A DNA stretch of 64,000 nt from Todiramphus chloris collaris (Eukaryota > Chordata > Aves > Coraciiformes > Alcedinidae), in assembly GCA_025345505.1 (NCBI GenBank), contig JANVCC010000021.1:25096599-25160598 (forward strand), written 5' to 3'. The position numbers were made by a program, and so were the translations under genes. The notes below the pieces were generated by a model. It was given only the letters and a program-made list of their open reading frames with translations. It did no database searches and was not told the origin of the DNA. Position 1 is the first letter of the stretch. Each line of letters opens with the position of its first letter. Shown piece after piece: positions 36,772 to 48,149 of the stretch.

Positions 36772-38190
36772 CCTTTTCCATTTGGTTTCATCCCTGAATG
36801 AAACATAACTCTGATGAGATTCTAATGTGCCTAATAACCATGTAGTTCTCAAAAACAGAACAGAAAAGCAAATGCTATCATTCTGTATATGTTTTCATGA
36901 ATTACAGTGTAGCGGGTTTTTTTCTCCACTGTTTATCGGAACTCTTCTTGTGGCAGGTGCAGAAACCACTTCACATGAGGAAGTGAGATTTTTAATTACC
37001 TAAATAAGGGACTAATGGATGCAGGAGGTAAAACATGGAATACAGAGCAATAATTAAGGATAAGATGAAGCTTAGTTGTACTTTTCCCGTCCCTTGAAAT
37101 TCAAATCAAATTATTTTTACTTACGTCCCACTGTTAAAATATCAGAGGCATTTGAATGATTAAACCTCAATTAACAATATGAAAATGTTTAGACATGTAC
37201 ACGAATATTTTAAAAATGTATTTAAATTTATATGTCACACATTGTAATACAAACAAACAACTTTATAAAATTCAGGATTAAAATAGAAATACAATTTTTC
37301 AAATGCTCATGCTGAAGAAAATGTTGATTATTTGGTTATGTTCATAATGTTGACTGTTTGAATTAAAATTATCTAACTGGAAGCATAAATTTATTATTGT
37401 GTCATTAACAAAACCCAGTTTTAATTGTATGCTTCTGTAGTGAGAAAACTGAAACAATTTAATAATGCTATATTAGCTTTAATGACATAATTAAGTTCTT
37501 AAAAATATTTATGTTTCTTTATATTAGGTATGTTCTTTACAGTGTTTGACCAACTTAAGTAAGATCTGTTATGCTTCTGTCTGAAATAATCTTAAAAATT
37601 TAGTCTACATGCATCTCATTAATAGTTTAATTGGTTGTGAATTTCACTATAAAACAACATAAAAAAAAAGAAAAAAAAAATCTGTATTTACTGCAATAAG
37701 TTTTCTTTTGACATCTGCAGAATATAATTGGTCCCTGAAATTTCAGAGAAACTGAAGACAAATGTCATCTACTATAATAAAATGATTGGAAAGTTTAGTG
37801 ACCATGGGCATTATAACCACTGAGGAAGCATTTTTAAAGTTGTTGAAACAATATTGATTTACATCAAGACTAAATAACAATCTATTTAAAACATTGATAC
37901 ATAATATTTTATCCTTTGTATGCCACAGTATTGGCTTATGTGATTGTAAGTGTTATTAGAAGTGATAACGCTATCAGTTGCTTTTAAAATCTGTCATTTT
38001 ATTTGTCTGGATCTTTACAGAAAAAAAAAGGTTCCAAAAATTTTGAAGGCTATCAACTCAGTCTTTTCAAAAAGTAAGGTGCATTGACCTTTCATTTTAT
38101 TGTCTTTCTTTGCATATTGCTAAAAGGGATGAAAGGGAAAAAAGTCATTTCTTCTTTACAACATCAGAATTAAACAGCTTGACATGGATG

Positions 38191-38230
38191 GAGATTTTTT
38201 TTTTTTTTTTTTTTCCCTGAAAAAAAAATC
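38191..38230. repeat. poly(T)/poly(A) imperfect hairpin
   Basis: GAT plus a long T run, a CCCTG loop, then nine A and ATC, so the ends are complementary. It would fold as a T/A stem. Confidence 0.8.
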
Positions 38231-38799
38231 AGGGGCATATGTTTTCTGACAAATATTTAATGTGAACTGTTTCAATATGATAGAATATATGTTGTCATTC
38301 TCTGTGAATAATTCAAGAAATGGCTAAAGAGATTAATGTGACATACTATGTTATAAAAAATAATTGCCATAACATGCCTTTTAAAAATACAATAGTTAAT
38401 GTGGCAGATAGAAAGAGGTGACGATAAAACACAGGTGCTAAAACTAAATGTAAAGAGACATGTAAATTATCTAGCTTATGTTAAGAACTTCCTCATTTTG
38501 AGAATATCCTCAGAGCATCACTAAAGCCAGAATTTTCAGGAACATTTAGTCATTTAAGGAATTTCAGAATGAGCTTTAATAACTCAAAAAGTTCTTTTTC
38601 CTGCCCATATGATACACATGATAATTATACTACTCACTAACCTGTCACCCTAACAACTTCAAGTCCCAAGTACTTCATGGAGTAGGAAATCACTGATGTT
38701 GACTTTTCAACAATGTCTATGTTCCTGTCTTTGTTTATTTCCAAGTTACTACTCTGAACATTGGTAGCATTGCTATGTTATTTTGCCTACAATTTCACC

Positions 38800-39330
38800 T
38801 CTTTACTAACAGGATTGGGGTGACACCATTTGTGCTCAAATGCTGTGATGGATGTACTTGACCCCTTACAGGCTCCAAAGGAGGTAAAGGCCTGAGCCAT
38901 AGCCAGGAGAACTCCTCTAGTTCCAGTTTGTTCTCTGAAAACCCACAGAGGAGCAGAGTGACACTGTGAGCATCAATGTATATAAGCTTGGACACCAACC
39001 ATGCAATCAACACATGAATAGCAGATGGCTTTTCCAAGACTTGTTTATCAAGTAACAAAGAAAGTTATGGGTACAAGAAGTTTCATGAATACCTTTCCCA
39101 TCACATGTAATTTTCCTATGGGACAACCACTTTATTTCATAAATATGACAGCTTAGTGAGCCTTGTTTGAGTTCTCCCTTATAGGCAGCGTGGCTGCACA
39201 ACAGTGATCTCCCCTTGAGCTGGAATGCTTCTCAAGGTTGCTCCTTGAGGCAGAGAGAACTTCTACCAGTGTCAGATCTTTGTTAAGCAACCGATATTGA
39301 ACATAACACTGTATTATGGTGACTTTGATT
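38800..39330 (+). mobile_element. Possible LTR, plus strand
   Basis: A TATATAA box (38,979-38,985) lies in a GC-richer block. It is followed by CTTGAGCTGGAATGCTTCTCAAGG and GTTGCTCCTTGAGG, which are partly self-complementary, near 39,215-39,250. It is set in AT-rich DNA and abuts the CR1 ORF1 fossil on the other strand. I cannot place the ends, find a clear polyadenylation signal, or name a family. Confidence 0.35.
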
Positions 39331-39534
39331 TGTGATTTAGTAGTCTTGAATCATTCATTATTCAGACGAATGTGCTGTATAGTAATAGAGTGAACGTTTT
39401 CATTGAACATGGTTAAGTCTCACTTTTACAGCATCATATTAAAACCACTTTTGTTAATACCTTTGACAGTTGTCTTTCCAGCAATCTAAATTGCCTAGTG
39501 ACAAAAAATACTCATAAGTCTTGCAATTTAAGAG

Positions 39535-40036
39535 TGGCTCTTGTTACTCTTAGGATTCCCCCATGACAGTTTCATTGGTGCCTGAATGGATGAGCAGCAT
39601 GGTGAAATAGCCTGAGGGCTAAACAAGCCTCAGCAGTCTTTTTCATACCATCATTGGTCAAAGTCCTCAGAAAGGAATAAATCTGCCTAGATAGCAAGTT
39701 AGGCAGGCAGATGTGGGTCTCCACCACTGCAGTTGGGAGTCTCCCATAATCATCACCCACCACTTCCCCTTGGTGCAAATACACAGTTCAGGTGTGTACC
39801 ACTGTAAGGCCTCCCCAGGCAGAACTTTCTCCCCTGTGTGTGGTACCAGGGCACTGAACTGTTCAGCAGTTGCAGGTCTCCGGGTGAAGAAGAAACCATC
39901 CTCAAGCTGCCAGAAGTCACATTCTCCAAGTCTTCTCCAAAGGAGCAAATAGACATTTCCCATGGTATTACTGACACAATGCTAGTTTGCATGACCTGCC
40001 CTAGCATGCTTAACTTTTGTCTCAGAAGGTTTTTCT
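39535..40036 (-). pseudogene. CR1-type ORF1 (SGNH/GDSL) fossil, frameshifted
   Basis: Two minus frames share the signal. In one, DLENVTSGSLR and SSSPGDLQL (about 39,860-39,930) match the linker ahead of the esterase domain in CR1 ORF1. In the other, FSALVPHTGE, LPGEALQWYTPE and KGKWWVMIMGDSQLQ lead into the GDS block with its nucleophile serine. Further on, a shifted frame gives ETHICLPNLLSRQ, and a third gives MLLIHSGTNETVMG (about 39,550), the G-T-N block of the same fold. So the domain is colinear but crosses at least three frames. It comes from a different CR1 lineage than the copy at 15-19 kb, judging by the sequence. ORF2 is not found downstream, so the element is truncated or interrupted near 39,530. 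Confidence 0.75.
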
Positions 40037-40582
40037 TCATAGTCCTTTGGATCCCATTAGAAACCCTGTCAAGTTAGTTAACACCCTTTGTCTTCTGTTT
40101 CCAATTCTACATAGAGTTCCAACATAAAAGACATTGTGAAAAGACTTTATATTCCCCTGAATGCCACAAACAGGAAAAAACTTCAGCATGCCACACTGAA
40201 GTACACATAGATGATTTGTGGTTTGCCAACCACTAGTTTCCTTTCTGTTTCTCTGTAGAATATTGATGTGGTTAACACAAAAGGAAACATTTCTGCAGCT
40301 CTGGTTATGTGGAACACTGTCTCTGCAACTTTCTACCTCAGTGACTTTCCAATTGATTTCAGATGTTGGTGGACTGCATTTTTCTATTAAGGTGCCTCCA
40401 AAAATTTCTTTGCCTCTCCTGTTGTTTATCTCCATAATAGTCTTGTTTATCTGTGCAACACAATGGAAGTGTGAAATACGTGAAGATATATAAAATGAAG
40501 TGCTGCAATAACATGGAGTGCCTAGGGAAAGGACTGTAAAGAGGAAAAAGAAAAGCTTTGGGTTTTTTGTCCGAAATGACAA
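40037..40582 (-). other. 181-codon open frame upstream of CR1 ORF1 fossil
   Basis: This is the longest uninterrupted frame in the window not assigned to an obvious CR1 domain. It starts with a basic-hydrophobic stretch (MSFRTKNPKLFFFLFTVLSL) that looks like a signal peptide or membrane anchor. It has about eleven Cys, including CVLQCGM and FFPVCG in the last third, and several N-x-S/T sites. It directly abuts the ORF1 fossil: its stop lies only a few bases from the next minus frame, which contains DLENVTSGS. The simplest reading is that it is the N-terminal half or 5' leader of the same element. A chance frame or an unrelated gene remnant is possible. I do not recognise it as any known protein. 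Confidence 0.4.
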
Positions 40583-40599
40583 TTTCAGAGGTATATTTT

Positions 40600-42105
40600 C
40601 AGCTCCCAGTGCTCTATCCCTGAAGTCAGAAATTGAAACACTAAAAAAAAAAATTCAAATTCACATTGTTTAAGATGAAAATAGTAATAATTATAAAGTA
40701 ATACTAGTTGGGTAACCTCATCAGGTCAACATGGTCATATTGACTTTGATTTCACTGGTGCTTCATTGATTTGTAATTTGCTATTGTACCCGTGAGATTT
40801 TCAAAGTAATATCCGACATCTTGCCTCATACTTTCTTCTTATAAGGGTGTTACATGTGCAGTTCTATGTTCTAGTGTACAAAACTGTATTCTGAATAGAC
40901 AAGATGTTTTCACTATAAATTATCCATTCATATCATCAAAACCCCAATGTTTTCTTTAAACCATAACTAAAAATAATATGTTAGGTAAAGTCATTTTACA
41001 GAAAAGTATACAACGAGTATACAATTTTCCAGCACAGTTCTTCAGGGTCTGATCTATTCTATTTAGTATTTTAATTTATATAGTGTGTACTGCATTGATT
41101 TCATGTTCTATTTCTTTGTTTCTTTGTTTTTGGTTTGGTTTGGTTTTAGGACAAATTGTTGGGTGAAAATGTTTCCAGTGCTTTACAGAAGTTTATTTTT
41201 CCAGCAACAATGTTTTTATTAATGGTATTGTTAATCTAATGAAAAATGTCACTAGGCTACTCTAATAAGATCTATTTATTATAAATCCTATTGATTATCA
41301 CCAGATATTCTTCCAGTGCTCTTTTTTTTTTTTTTTTTTTAATTAACAAATTCAATATTAGAACTCCATTTTTTTTTTCAGGAATCAATATTCATTTGAC
41401 AAACTTAATTACTTGAACCATCTTATTGAGGCTTTAAAGTATCAGGGTTTCTCCTGTCTGCCTAATGTGCTTTGTTCCCATTTTTCTTCACCTTCTTCCT
41501 TAACTCAGAAACTTCTAGAAGTTTTTATGACCAATTAAACAATCAGCATTCTGAATCAAGACAAGACAAAGACTGGTGCATTAAGAATTCCTAACTTCCT
41601 TCTTGAGATAGTAGTTTGAAAAGAGAAATCTACCTTTGTCATCTGTTAACACACTGCTCAGCTCTTACTGTAACTAGTGAACTTCTGATACATACTGTGG
41701 CATTTTTCAAAGACATACAATGTAAGTAGTACTTGGACTTTTCCTTTACATGCCTCCTTAATATCGCAAATACCTTTTATAATTACTGGACAAATTTAGT
41801 GAAGTACAAAAATATGACTCCATAGGACTAAGAACCAGAACATCATTTTCAGTCATCTGTGTTCATTATTCAGTGAGCAAACTTGGCTTACTTAATGTAG
41901 CAAGATAAAGTTATTTTGAGATATTAGTTGAAGGGTTCTGCATCAGTGTTTTCTAATTAAAAATAATTATTTTCCCATAGGTTTAAAATTAAATTATCAC
42001 TACAGAGTTTTGTCTCATGGAAGTGTAAAATCATTACGTCATTTATCAATTCTAATTTTCAGCTTTTATATTAGATCACAGACCAGGAATTGTTGAATTT
42101 ATTTT
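40600..42105. other. AT-rich intergenic DNA
   Basis: No gene recognised. A T/G-rich stretch lies near 41,112-41,150 and a poly(T) run at 41,322-41,340. Confidence 0.6.
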
Positions 42106-42109
42106 CTTT

Positions 42110-42560
42110 TTCCAGGTTTAAAGACAGAACCTGCACATGATCTTAGATGTCAAGGAATGCCAATGTCAGGCAGGAAAACAGGAGCTGGGGGTGAGGAAAG
42201 ACAGCAGAGCAGAAGCCCAGGGAAGGGCACAGTCCCATGGTGTCCAACCAGGATAAAAGGCCTAGAACAGAGATAGTGAACAGGGTGCCTGATGGCCAGG
42301 CAAGTCCTCAGTGATCAGGTAGCCCTAAGGTAGCCACTAAGTCTGTGCCCAGGGGCCAGGAAGAGGAACAGGGTGAGGGCAAGGGCCAAGACCAAGAACA
42401 AGACCAGGACTAGGACCAGGACCAGGACCTGGATCAAGAAGGCACAGCTGCAACCTAACTCCAGTCATGACCCAGAGCAAAAGCCTGCATGAAGACACTG
42501 CTCCCATGTAAAGCAGAGTAGGTGCCAGATAGGTTTTCCTCACCTCCTTCTCATCCAGCC
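42110..42560. other. GC-richer island with hexamer repeat, unidentified
   Basis: About 450 bases, clearly richer in G and C than either flank, with many CAGG/CCAGG words. It includes the AGGACC-type hexamer array at 42,388-42,440. Frames through it are short (68 codons on minus, Pro/Gly-rich from the repeat). It could be an old LTR or another unnamed repeat; no promoter or termini were confirmed. Confidence 0.4.
42388..42440. repeat. (AGGACC)n-like hexamer minisatellite
   Basis: Degenerate hexamers AAGACC, AGGACC and AGGACT over about 50 bases. The minus frame reads Gly-Pro/Ser-Gly repeats from it. Confidence 0.85.
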
Positions 42561-42564
42561 CTTC

Positions 42565-44240
42565 TCAATCACCTGCTGATGGTTGCACAGCTGCGCTGTA
42601 TCAATCAGACTTGAGCACAGATTAACAAACATTTGTGGGACATGGTGTGATCAATGCCTTAGCACTGAGATTTGGTTCTTAGCATTGGCTAGTTTCAGAA
42701 GGAAGGTAAGCTTTCATGTAAGCACGTGTTTCCAGATTATTACATTGTACAGTATAATATGATGTGACACAGCTACATGACAAGATGCTATCTCCCTGAT
42801 AAAATATATTTGACAAAAATCTGTTTGCGACTCAGGAAAGCTGTATCAATTCATACATATGAACTCAAAGTATCAAGGGAAACATTTGTATACAAATGTC
42901 TTGCACCTGTTCTTTTAACAGATACAGATTAGAACAGTGGGATGCTGGCTCTTTAATGCAGAGCAGAAGGTATTTAACTTTTACTGTGCAATTAGCAAAC
43001 TACAGGATTTCTCTTAAGATTTAATGTACAATTTAAGATAAAAAGCAAAAAAGCAAAATATTCACTGTACCATAAAATGTCTCCTTTAAGTAAAACATTT
43101 ATTTTCAGACAGTGAGTATTATTTGAATTTTTCATCTTCGTAAAAGCATAATGAACCCTTGTCACATCACGACATTAAGGAGTGATATACTAAAATGTAT
43201 CTCTTGCTAAAGGGAACACAGCAAGAAGAACCATACACAAATAAGGAAAAGGAAACTACATGTACAAGAGCAGTAAACTCTATGACAGCAGTAAAAATGG
43301 GCACTGAGTGGTTGTTTTCCTGGTTGTATTACTCTGTATAATTTATATTTTTATTTAAATATTTATGTTATCCTTGCTTCATTTTTTGCCATCTTAGGTA
43401 GTGGTCATTCCTCATGAAAACTCCATTTCAGAAATTAAGTCATTCTTTATGACCTCTTCATTTCCCTTTCTAGAGTTTTACAGAAGTCACTTTAACCTCT
43501 GCTCGGAAAATCAGACATATTTTTACACGAAGTGAAACATATTTGGGGCCTTACTCAATTATAACTCTCAGGAAAATTATATATTAATAAAAATAGATAA
43601 ATATTTTGAAAATATTCTTCAATTTTTTGAAGCTCTATATTTCCTTGGTTGATCATTGAAGTAGAAGTGTTGCACAAAGCCCTGAGCAACTGGTCTGAAT
43701 TCAGGGTCAACCATGATTTGAGCAGGAGGTTCAACTCTAGAAAGCTTCTTGGTTCTTTTCAAACATGATTGATTCTGTGAGTTATGAATTCCAGAAACAA
43801 TCTGCATCATCATTACTATTGATTTGGAATCCAATTGATTTTTCTACTACTGTGGTTTTCGTGCTGTCCTGAAAGTTCTAAAATCTTGCAATTATAAGTT
43901 TACATCTATGATTTTTTTTGTTCACTAAAATTAAATTTAAATAGTCACAGAAATATGTTAGAATTTAAAATATTAAAAGGTTTTCCATACAGGGCAAAGT
44001 GTCATCCTAAATATTTATTTATACCTATAATTTGGATAACTATTTACTATTCTTGAAATCAGTATTTGGATTTTTGTTCTAGTTTGAGTGAGAACAGAAC
44101 TAAATCTGTTCAGTGATTTTACTTTTCAGCTTAGTCTCTTCTAACTAACTGCACTTTCTGAAGTTAACATCATGTTTTCACAGACAGTGTCTGCTTCTAG
44201 CAGTGATAAAGCCCAATATTTAGAGTTACCAGCAAGGATT
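42565..44240. other. AT-rich intergenic DNA
   Basis: No gene or element recognised. The 71-codon minus frame (43,619-43,834) is without motif. Confidence 0.6.
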
Positions 44241-44242
44241 GG

Positions 44243-44830
44243 TGTGCAGACCAAGGCCACTGCTGGATCTTGTGTACCACATTTGGGGGGGGGGGGGGGG
44301 GGGGGGGGGGGAGGGATGCAGAAAGTAAAAGGCCACACCTACAGGGAGGAGTAGATAGGACAGGTGACCCTAAACTGAACAATGAGATATTCCATCCATA
44401 TATGTCATATTTGGTATAAAGCTGAGGGATCATGCAGGTCAATCACTCTTCTTCAATGGCTGGTGTCCAGGGAGGAATCTGTCTGTTATGCATTTAAGTC
44501 CAACCCATGTGTTCCTGAACCCTTTTCCAGAACCCAGCTTCTGAATCCAACTCTTGTCTGCTACTGAATCCAGTTGGGGACTTCCCCAGAGCCTGTTCCA
44601 GTATCAGTGGTGGTGGTGACATAATTGCCATCAGTGGAGGTTGGGTTTGGTGCTGGTTTTGTATATATGTGTTCATATTTCATGTTATTATTATTTTCAT
44701 TAAAGCTTTTCTTTTCTAATTGAAGTTTTTCTTCCTTATTCTCTTTCTCTTACCCTTTGTGGTGGGAGAAGGGTTAACAGGGAATATCTGTTATAGGTCT
44801 AGTGGACTGCCCTGACCCTAAACCATCACA
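44243..44830 (+). mobile_element. Avian ERVL-type solo LTR, plus strand
   Basis: A GATATTCCATCCATATATGTCA block (about 44,389) lies upstream of TATAAA (44,415-44,420). ATTAAA follows (44,699-44,704), and the element ends at CCTAAACCATCACA (44,830), the U5 end form seen in avian ERVL LTRs. A candidate start is TGTGCAG (44,243). The flanks are ATTGG before and ATTAG after, a five-base duplication with one mismatch, which fits ERVL. The length would be 588 bases. A run of 27 G sits in U3. No internal viral genes flank it. Confidence 0.72.
44285..44311. repeat. poly(G), 27 bases, inside LTR
   Basis: An uninterrupted G run, flanked by ATTT and AGGG. It could form G-quadruplex structure and its exact length in the genome is uncertain. 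Confidence 0.9.
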
Positions 44831-46160
44831 ATTAGGTCCAGTTGGAAAAAACCCTTCTCACATACAATTTAATTATTTAATTTGTTGCTGTTTCTGTTGG
44901 TAGAATTTGTTATGAAGCCCTTGTTTTCAAATATGTTTACCTTTACTCGACAAGTGTTTTGTGTGAAAGAACAAAAGAAAACAAAACACAAAGCAAACAC
45001 TCACTAGTTAACTATCCTTCTTAGGTGTTCTATATGCAAGAGCTGATGTTCCAGCTATGTAATCTTGCACATTTTTCCACCTGAAATGTATGTATGTAAT
45101 TAAATGAATCCCAGCTACATGCTTGGCATTTGAACACTTAAATGAACAAATATTCTCTTTCACAAATATTTGTAAGCAAAAATTAGAAGAGGTTGCAAAG
45201 CCAGTCAACATGAAAATAAAATAAATCTAACCATGTTAGGGACTGGAAAAGTCACAGTATATTGGAAGTTATGTCTCTGTGTGGGATTCTCCAAACCTAA
45301 AGATGGGAGATTTTTTAGAACAGGAGTAGAATTAGGGTCAAGATTATGTACACATATTTTTTTCCTTTGTCTAATAGAGGGCAATAAGATGCAGTGGAGG
45401 AAGGTTGGGAAATTTAGAAAGATGTGTGAGGCAGAATAAAGAAAGAGCATGGTGCTTAGGTACCATGGGGTGATGCACATCTGAAAGCAACACGGAGGCA
45501 TATGAGGCCTGGACTACAATTGCCCAGCTTGAAGTGACTACATTAATCCACCATTTGCTTGCAAATAAAGAAGCACAAGTGAACTTCATTAAGTAACTCT
45601 TGTCAGCTTCACAGGCTTGTTGAAGATTTGGAGACAGAGACCAGAGAGTTCCAGTAATACTCATTAATTTGCCTTAAATAAAGTTGCCCTTGAACTTGGT
45701 AACGTTCAAAACTTCTACCAATAGTCAGTTCAAAAAAAAAACTTACTGAAGACAACCATCCCTTGTGGTAGAAATGCCATGCTTGAACTTTCAACTCTAC
45801 CCTGAAAATGAAGGTCAATGTAGAAATGCTGTCTGTCAAGACTACAATGCAAACATGCTCAGTGGTCATAGTGGGTGTCTGGTTCCCCTGGATCCATGCT
45901 GAAGGTACAATCCAGACTAGAGGGACTGGGGAGTCAGTCAGAGTTGGGGTGGGGGGAGGTATGTGAAAGAGTGAGACTGTGTGTATCTGTTAGAATGGAA
46001 GTCTTAAAATAGAAATCATTCTCCACTCTCTGTTCACCTTGCTTAGTAAACAAATATTAGATTAAATATTACAGTTCTTGATACTACTCCACCCACACTT
46101 CTCCTATGACATTAGGAATGCATTGTGAGGACTATTAAGATCTGTATATTTCAGGTGATG

Positions 46161-46208
46161 TAATACACAATATACATAATACATAATATACATAATAGTA
46201 CATAATAG
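46161..46208. repeat. (ATACATA)n-like repeat
   Basis: Six or so short imperfect units of ATACATAAT. Confidence 0.75.
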
Positions 46209-47787
46209 AATTGGGTGCTGTGTCCTAGCAGTGGAGACACATGACAAGAGGAAAAAACTCAATTAGCTCTTTCCCTTTGACCTTTACCATAAATGTTACA
46301 GAGACAAGACCTCTTGATCTGGCAGTTTATTTCAACTATCTACAGGTTTAAAGAAAATAAATATTCCAAGGAAAAGAAAAGAAAAACCCCGAATGTTTGA
46401 AAGAATAGACACAAACTGAATGTGAGAATTATTGAAAGAAGACAAGAAAATAGTCTGATGAAGTTGAAATACCACATACAGCATTGGGAATTGACTTATC
46501 AATTGCATCAACACAATTTTAAAGGAAGGAAGGTATCAACCTTTCTTATTTCTAATTTGGGAAGAGAAATTAAGTTCTATCAAAAAATAAATAAATCACA
46601 AAATTTAATTAGAACTTCCTGGTGCCTAGTAAAAGAGGGTCTGAATACTCATTAGTTTTATGTGTGGCAGTTTATGGTTTTACTTAATTTACCTGGTAAA
46701 GTGAAAGAAAGTAAGATATTGTATAACAACTTTCATTTTATATATATCATGATCATAAGAGAAGCTGATGATTAAATAATTCCATTAACCTAGTCACAGA
46801 TATTGGGACACCTGGAAATAAGAATAACTTGGAACAAACAAAGTTCTGAATAGAAACTGGTAATTTGAAAGGTACATATCTTTAAGTACCTACAAATTGG
46901 ATTTTGGGGGGTGAAAAATAACAATCAATTTATGTTTTTACCAGCTATTATGTGATTTTTCTCTCTTGATAATATAACACTTACCTATTGACATCAACAG
47001 ATTGTTTTGGATTAATGCAATGCCTGTCCCTTTCAGAATCTGACTTGAAGTTTGTCTTTAAGGTAGGCATATAACATATGTAAGAGAGAAGAAACACACA
47101 ACTTTGTTTTGAAGCTCCTTAAGTAAATTAATTAGAATCCAATTTTATTTTAAATGATTATACATATAATTCTTCATTAAAGATGGGAGCAGATAAATAA
47201 GTAATTCTCTTTACAAGCCTGCTACAGAATAAAATGTTGATTCATGATGGTGATGGACAAGCCACATCGAGAACTTTGACAGGGGCCCGTTCTGGCAGAA
47301 GGCTTCTCAGCAGGGGTATACAGGCATAATGGAAGAGAAAGTCTGCTCCAGCTGGTCAGGATCCAGATTTGTGTCATTCCAGTCTAACAAGAATCGTCCC
47401 TGGCCCCCTGGTGTCAAGACCAATTACAGCTGGTCATTCCTTCAGCTGCATACATGTTCTCCTGGTAAACATTGCTAATTAATAGACTGACTCAGGAAAT
47501 ATTTACTCCTTTACATTACAGACAAATAGAACATTTTCCCTTTGCTTAATAAGAGTTAAATCACATCTTTCTACTTTAAATATTTTGTTCTGATCACCAT
47601 TTTTCCAATAGCACTTGGTAGAGTTACCATTTAATTGCTACTCCAAAGATGTTCTAACCTTTTTAAAAAGACAACTTTAAGTTAACTGCATACTGCAAAT
47701 CCAAATTTTTGAAACAAATATGTAAAACTACTTTTCAGATATCAGATGAGATAGTATCAACTCTTTTTAGGCTTTTTGTGGAGGTCT

Positions 47788-47897
47788 GTTTTTTTTGGGT
47801 TTTTTTTTTTAATTATTATTTTTTCATGGTTTTTTGGTTTTGTTTTTGTTTTTTTGTGGGTTTTGTTTGTTTGTTTGTTTTGGGTTTTTTTTGTTGA
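47788..47897. repeat. T/G-rich low-complexity tract
   Basis: Runs of T separated by G, GG and GGG across about 110 bases. It lies 70 bases from the 3' end of the next CR1 fragment. Confidence 0.88.
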
Positions 47898-47966
47898 AGC
47901 TCCAAATCCAGTCTGTTTATGGCCACTGTGTTACTTAACTCACATTTTGTGTACATAGTTATATAT

Positions 47967-48147
47967 TCAGAATCATTGGAGTTGGAAGGGCCCTCTAGAG
48001 ATCATCTAGTCCAACCCTCTCCACCAAAGCAGGTTTGACTAGAGCACATTACACAGAATTGTATCCAGGCAGGTTTTGAGTATCTCCAGAGAAGAAGACT
48101 CCGCAACCTCCCCAGGCAGCCTGTTCCAGTGCTTCATCACCCTTACA
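47967..48147 (-). mobile_element. CR1 LINE 3' UTR fragment, minus strand
   Basis: About 180 bases with GGAGTTGGAAGGGCCCTCTAGAG and ATCATCTAGTCCAACCC (plus-strand reading of the 3' tail), then CCCAGGCAGCCTGTTCCAGTGCTTCA, where it breaks off into TA-rich DNA. No coding sequence is left apart from a few C-terminal codons. Confidence 0.9.
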
Positions 48148-48149
48148 GT

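Larger units (their letters stand above)
34680..38795. other. AT-rich intergenic DNA
   Basis: No gene recognised. A TA-rich microsatellite lies at 36,744-36,771 and produces the Tyr/Ile run in a 103-codon minus frame (36,541-36,852) that I regard as chance. A poly(T)/poly(A) hairpin is at 38,191-38,229. Confidence 0.6.
44835..47960. other. Intergenic DNA, no gene recognised
   Basis: Several minus frames of 86-98 codons (45,205-45,869) overlap in a somewhat GC-richer stretch but have no family motif and are in different frames, so I do not call them. A TACATAA-type repeat lies at 46,161-46,208. A GC-richer patch at about 47,230-47,460 is unassigned. A T/G-rich tract occupies 47,788-47,897. 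Confidence 0.5.

Noticed and set aside
36541..36852. 103-codon minus frame
   Set aside because: Its middle comes from a TA microsatellite and the rest has no recognisable domain.
44141..44442. Poly-Gly and poly-Pro frames on both strands
   Set aside because: They read through the 27-G homopolymer in the LTR and are not genes.
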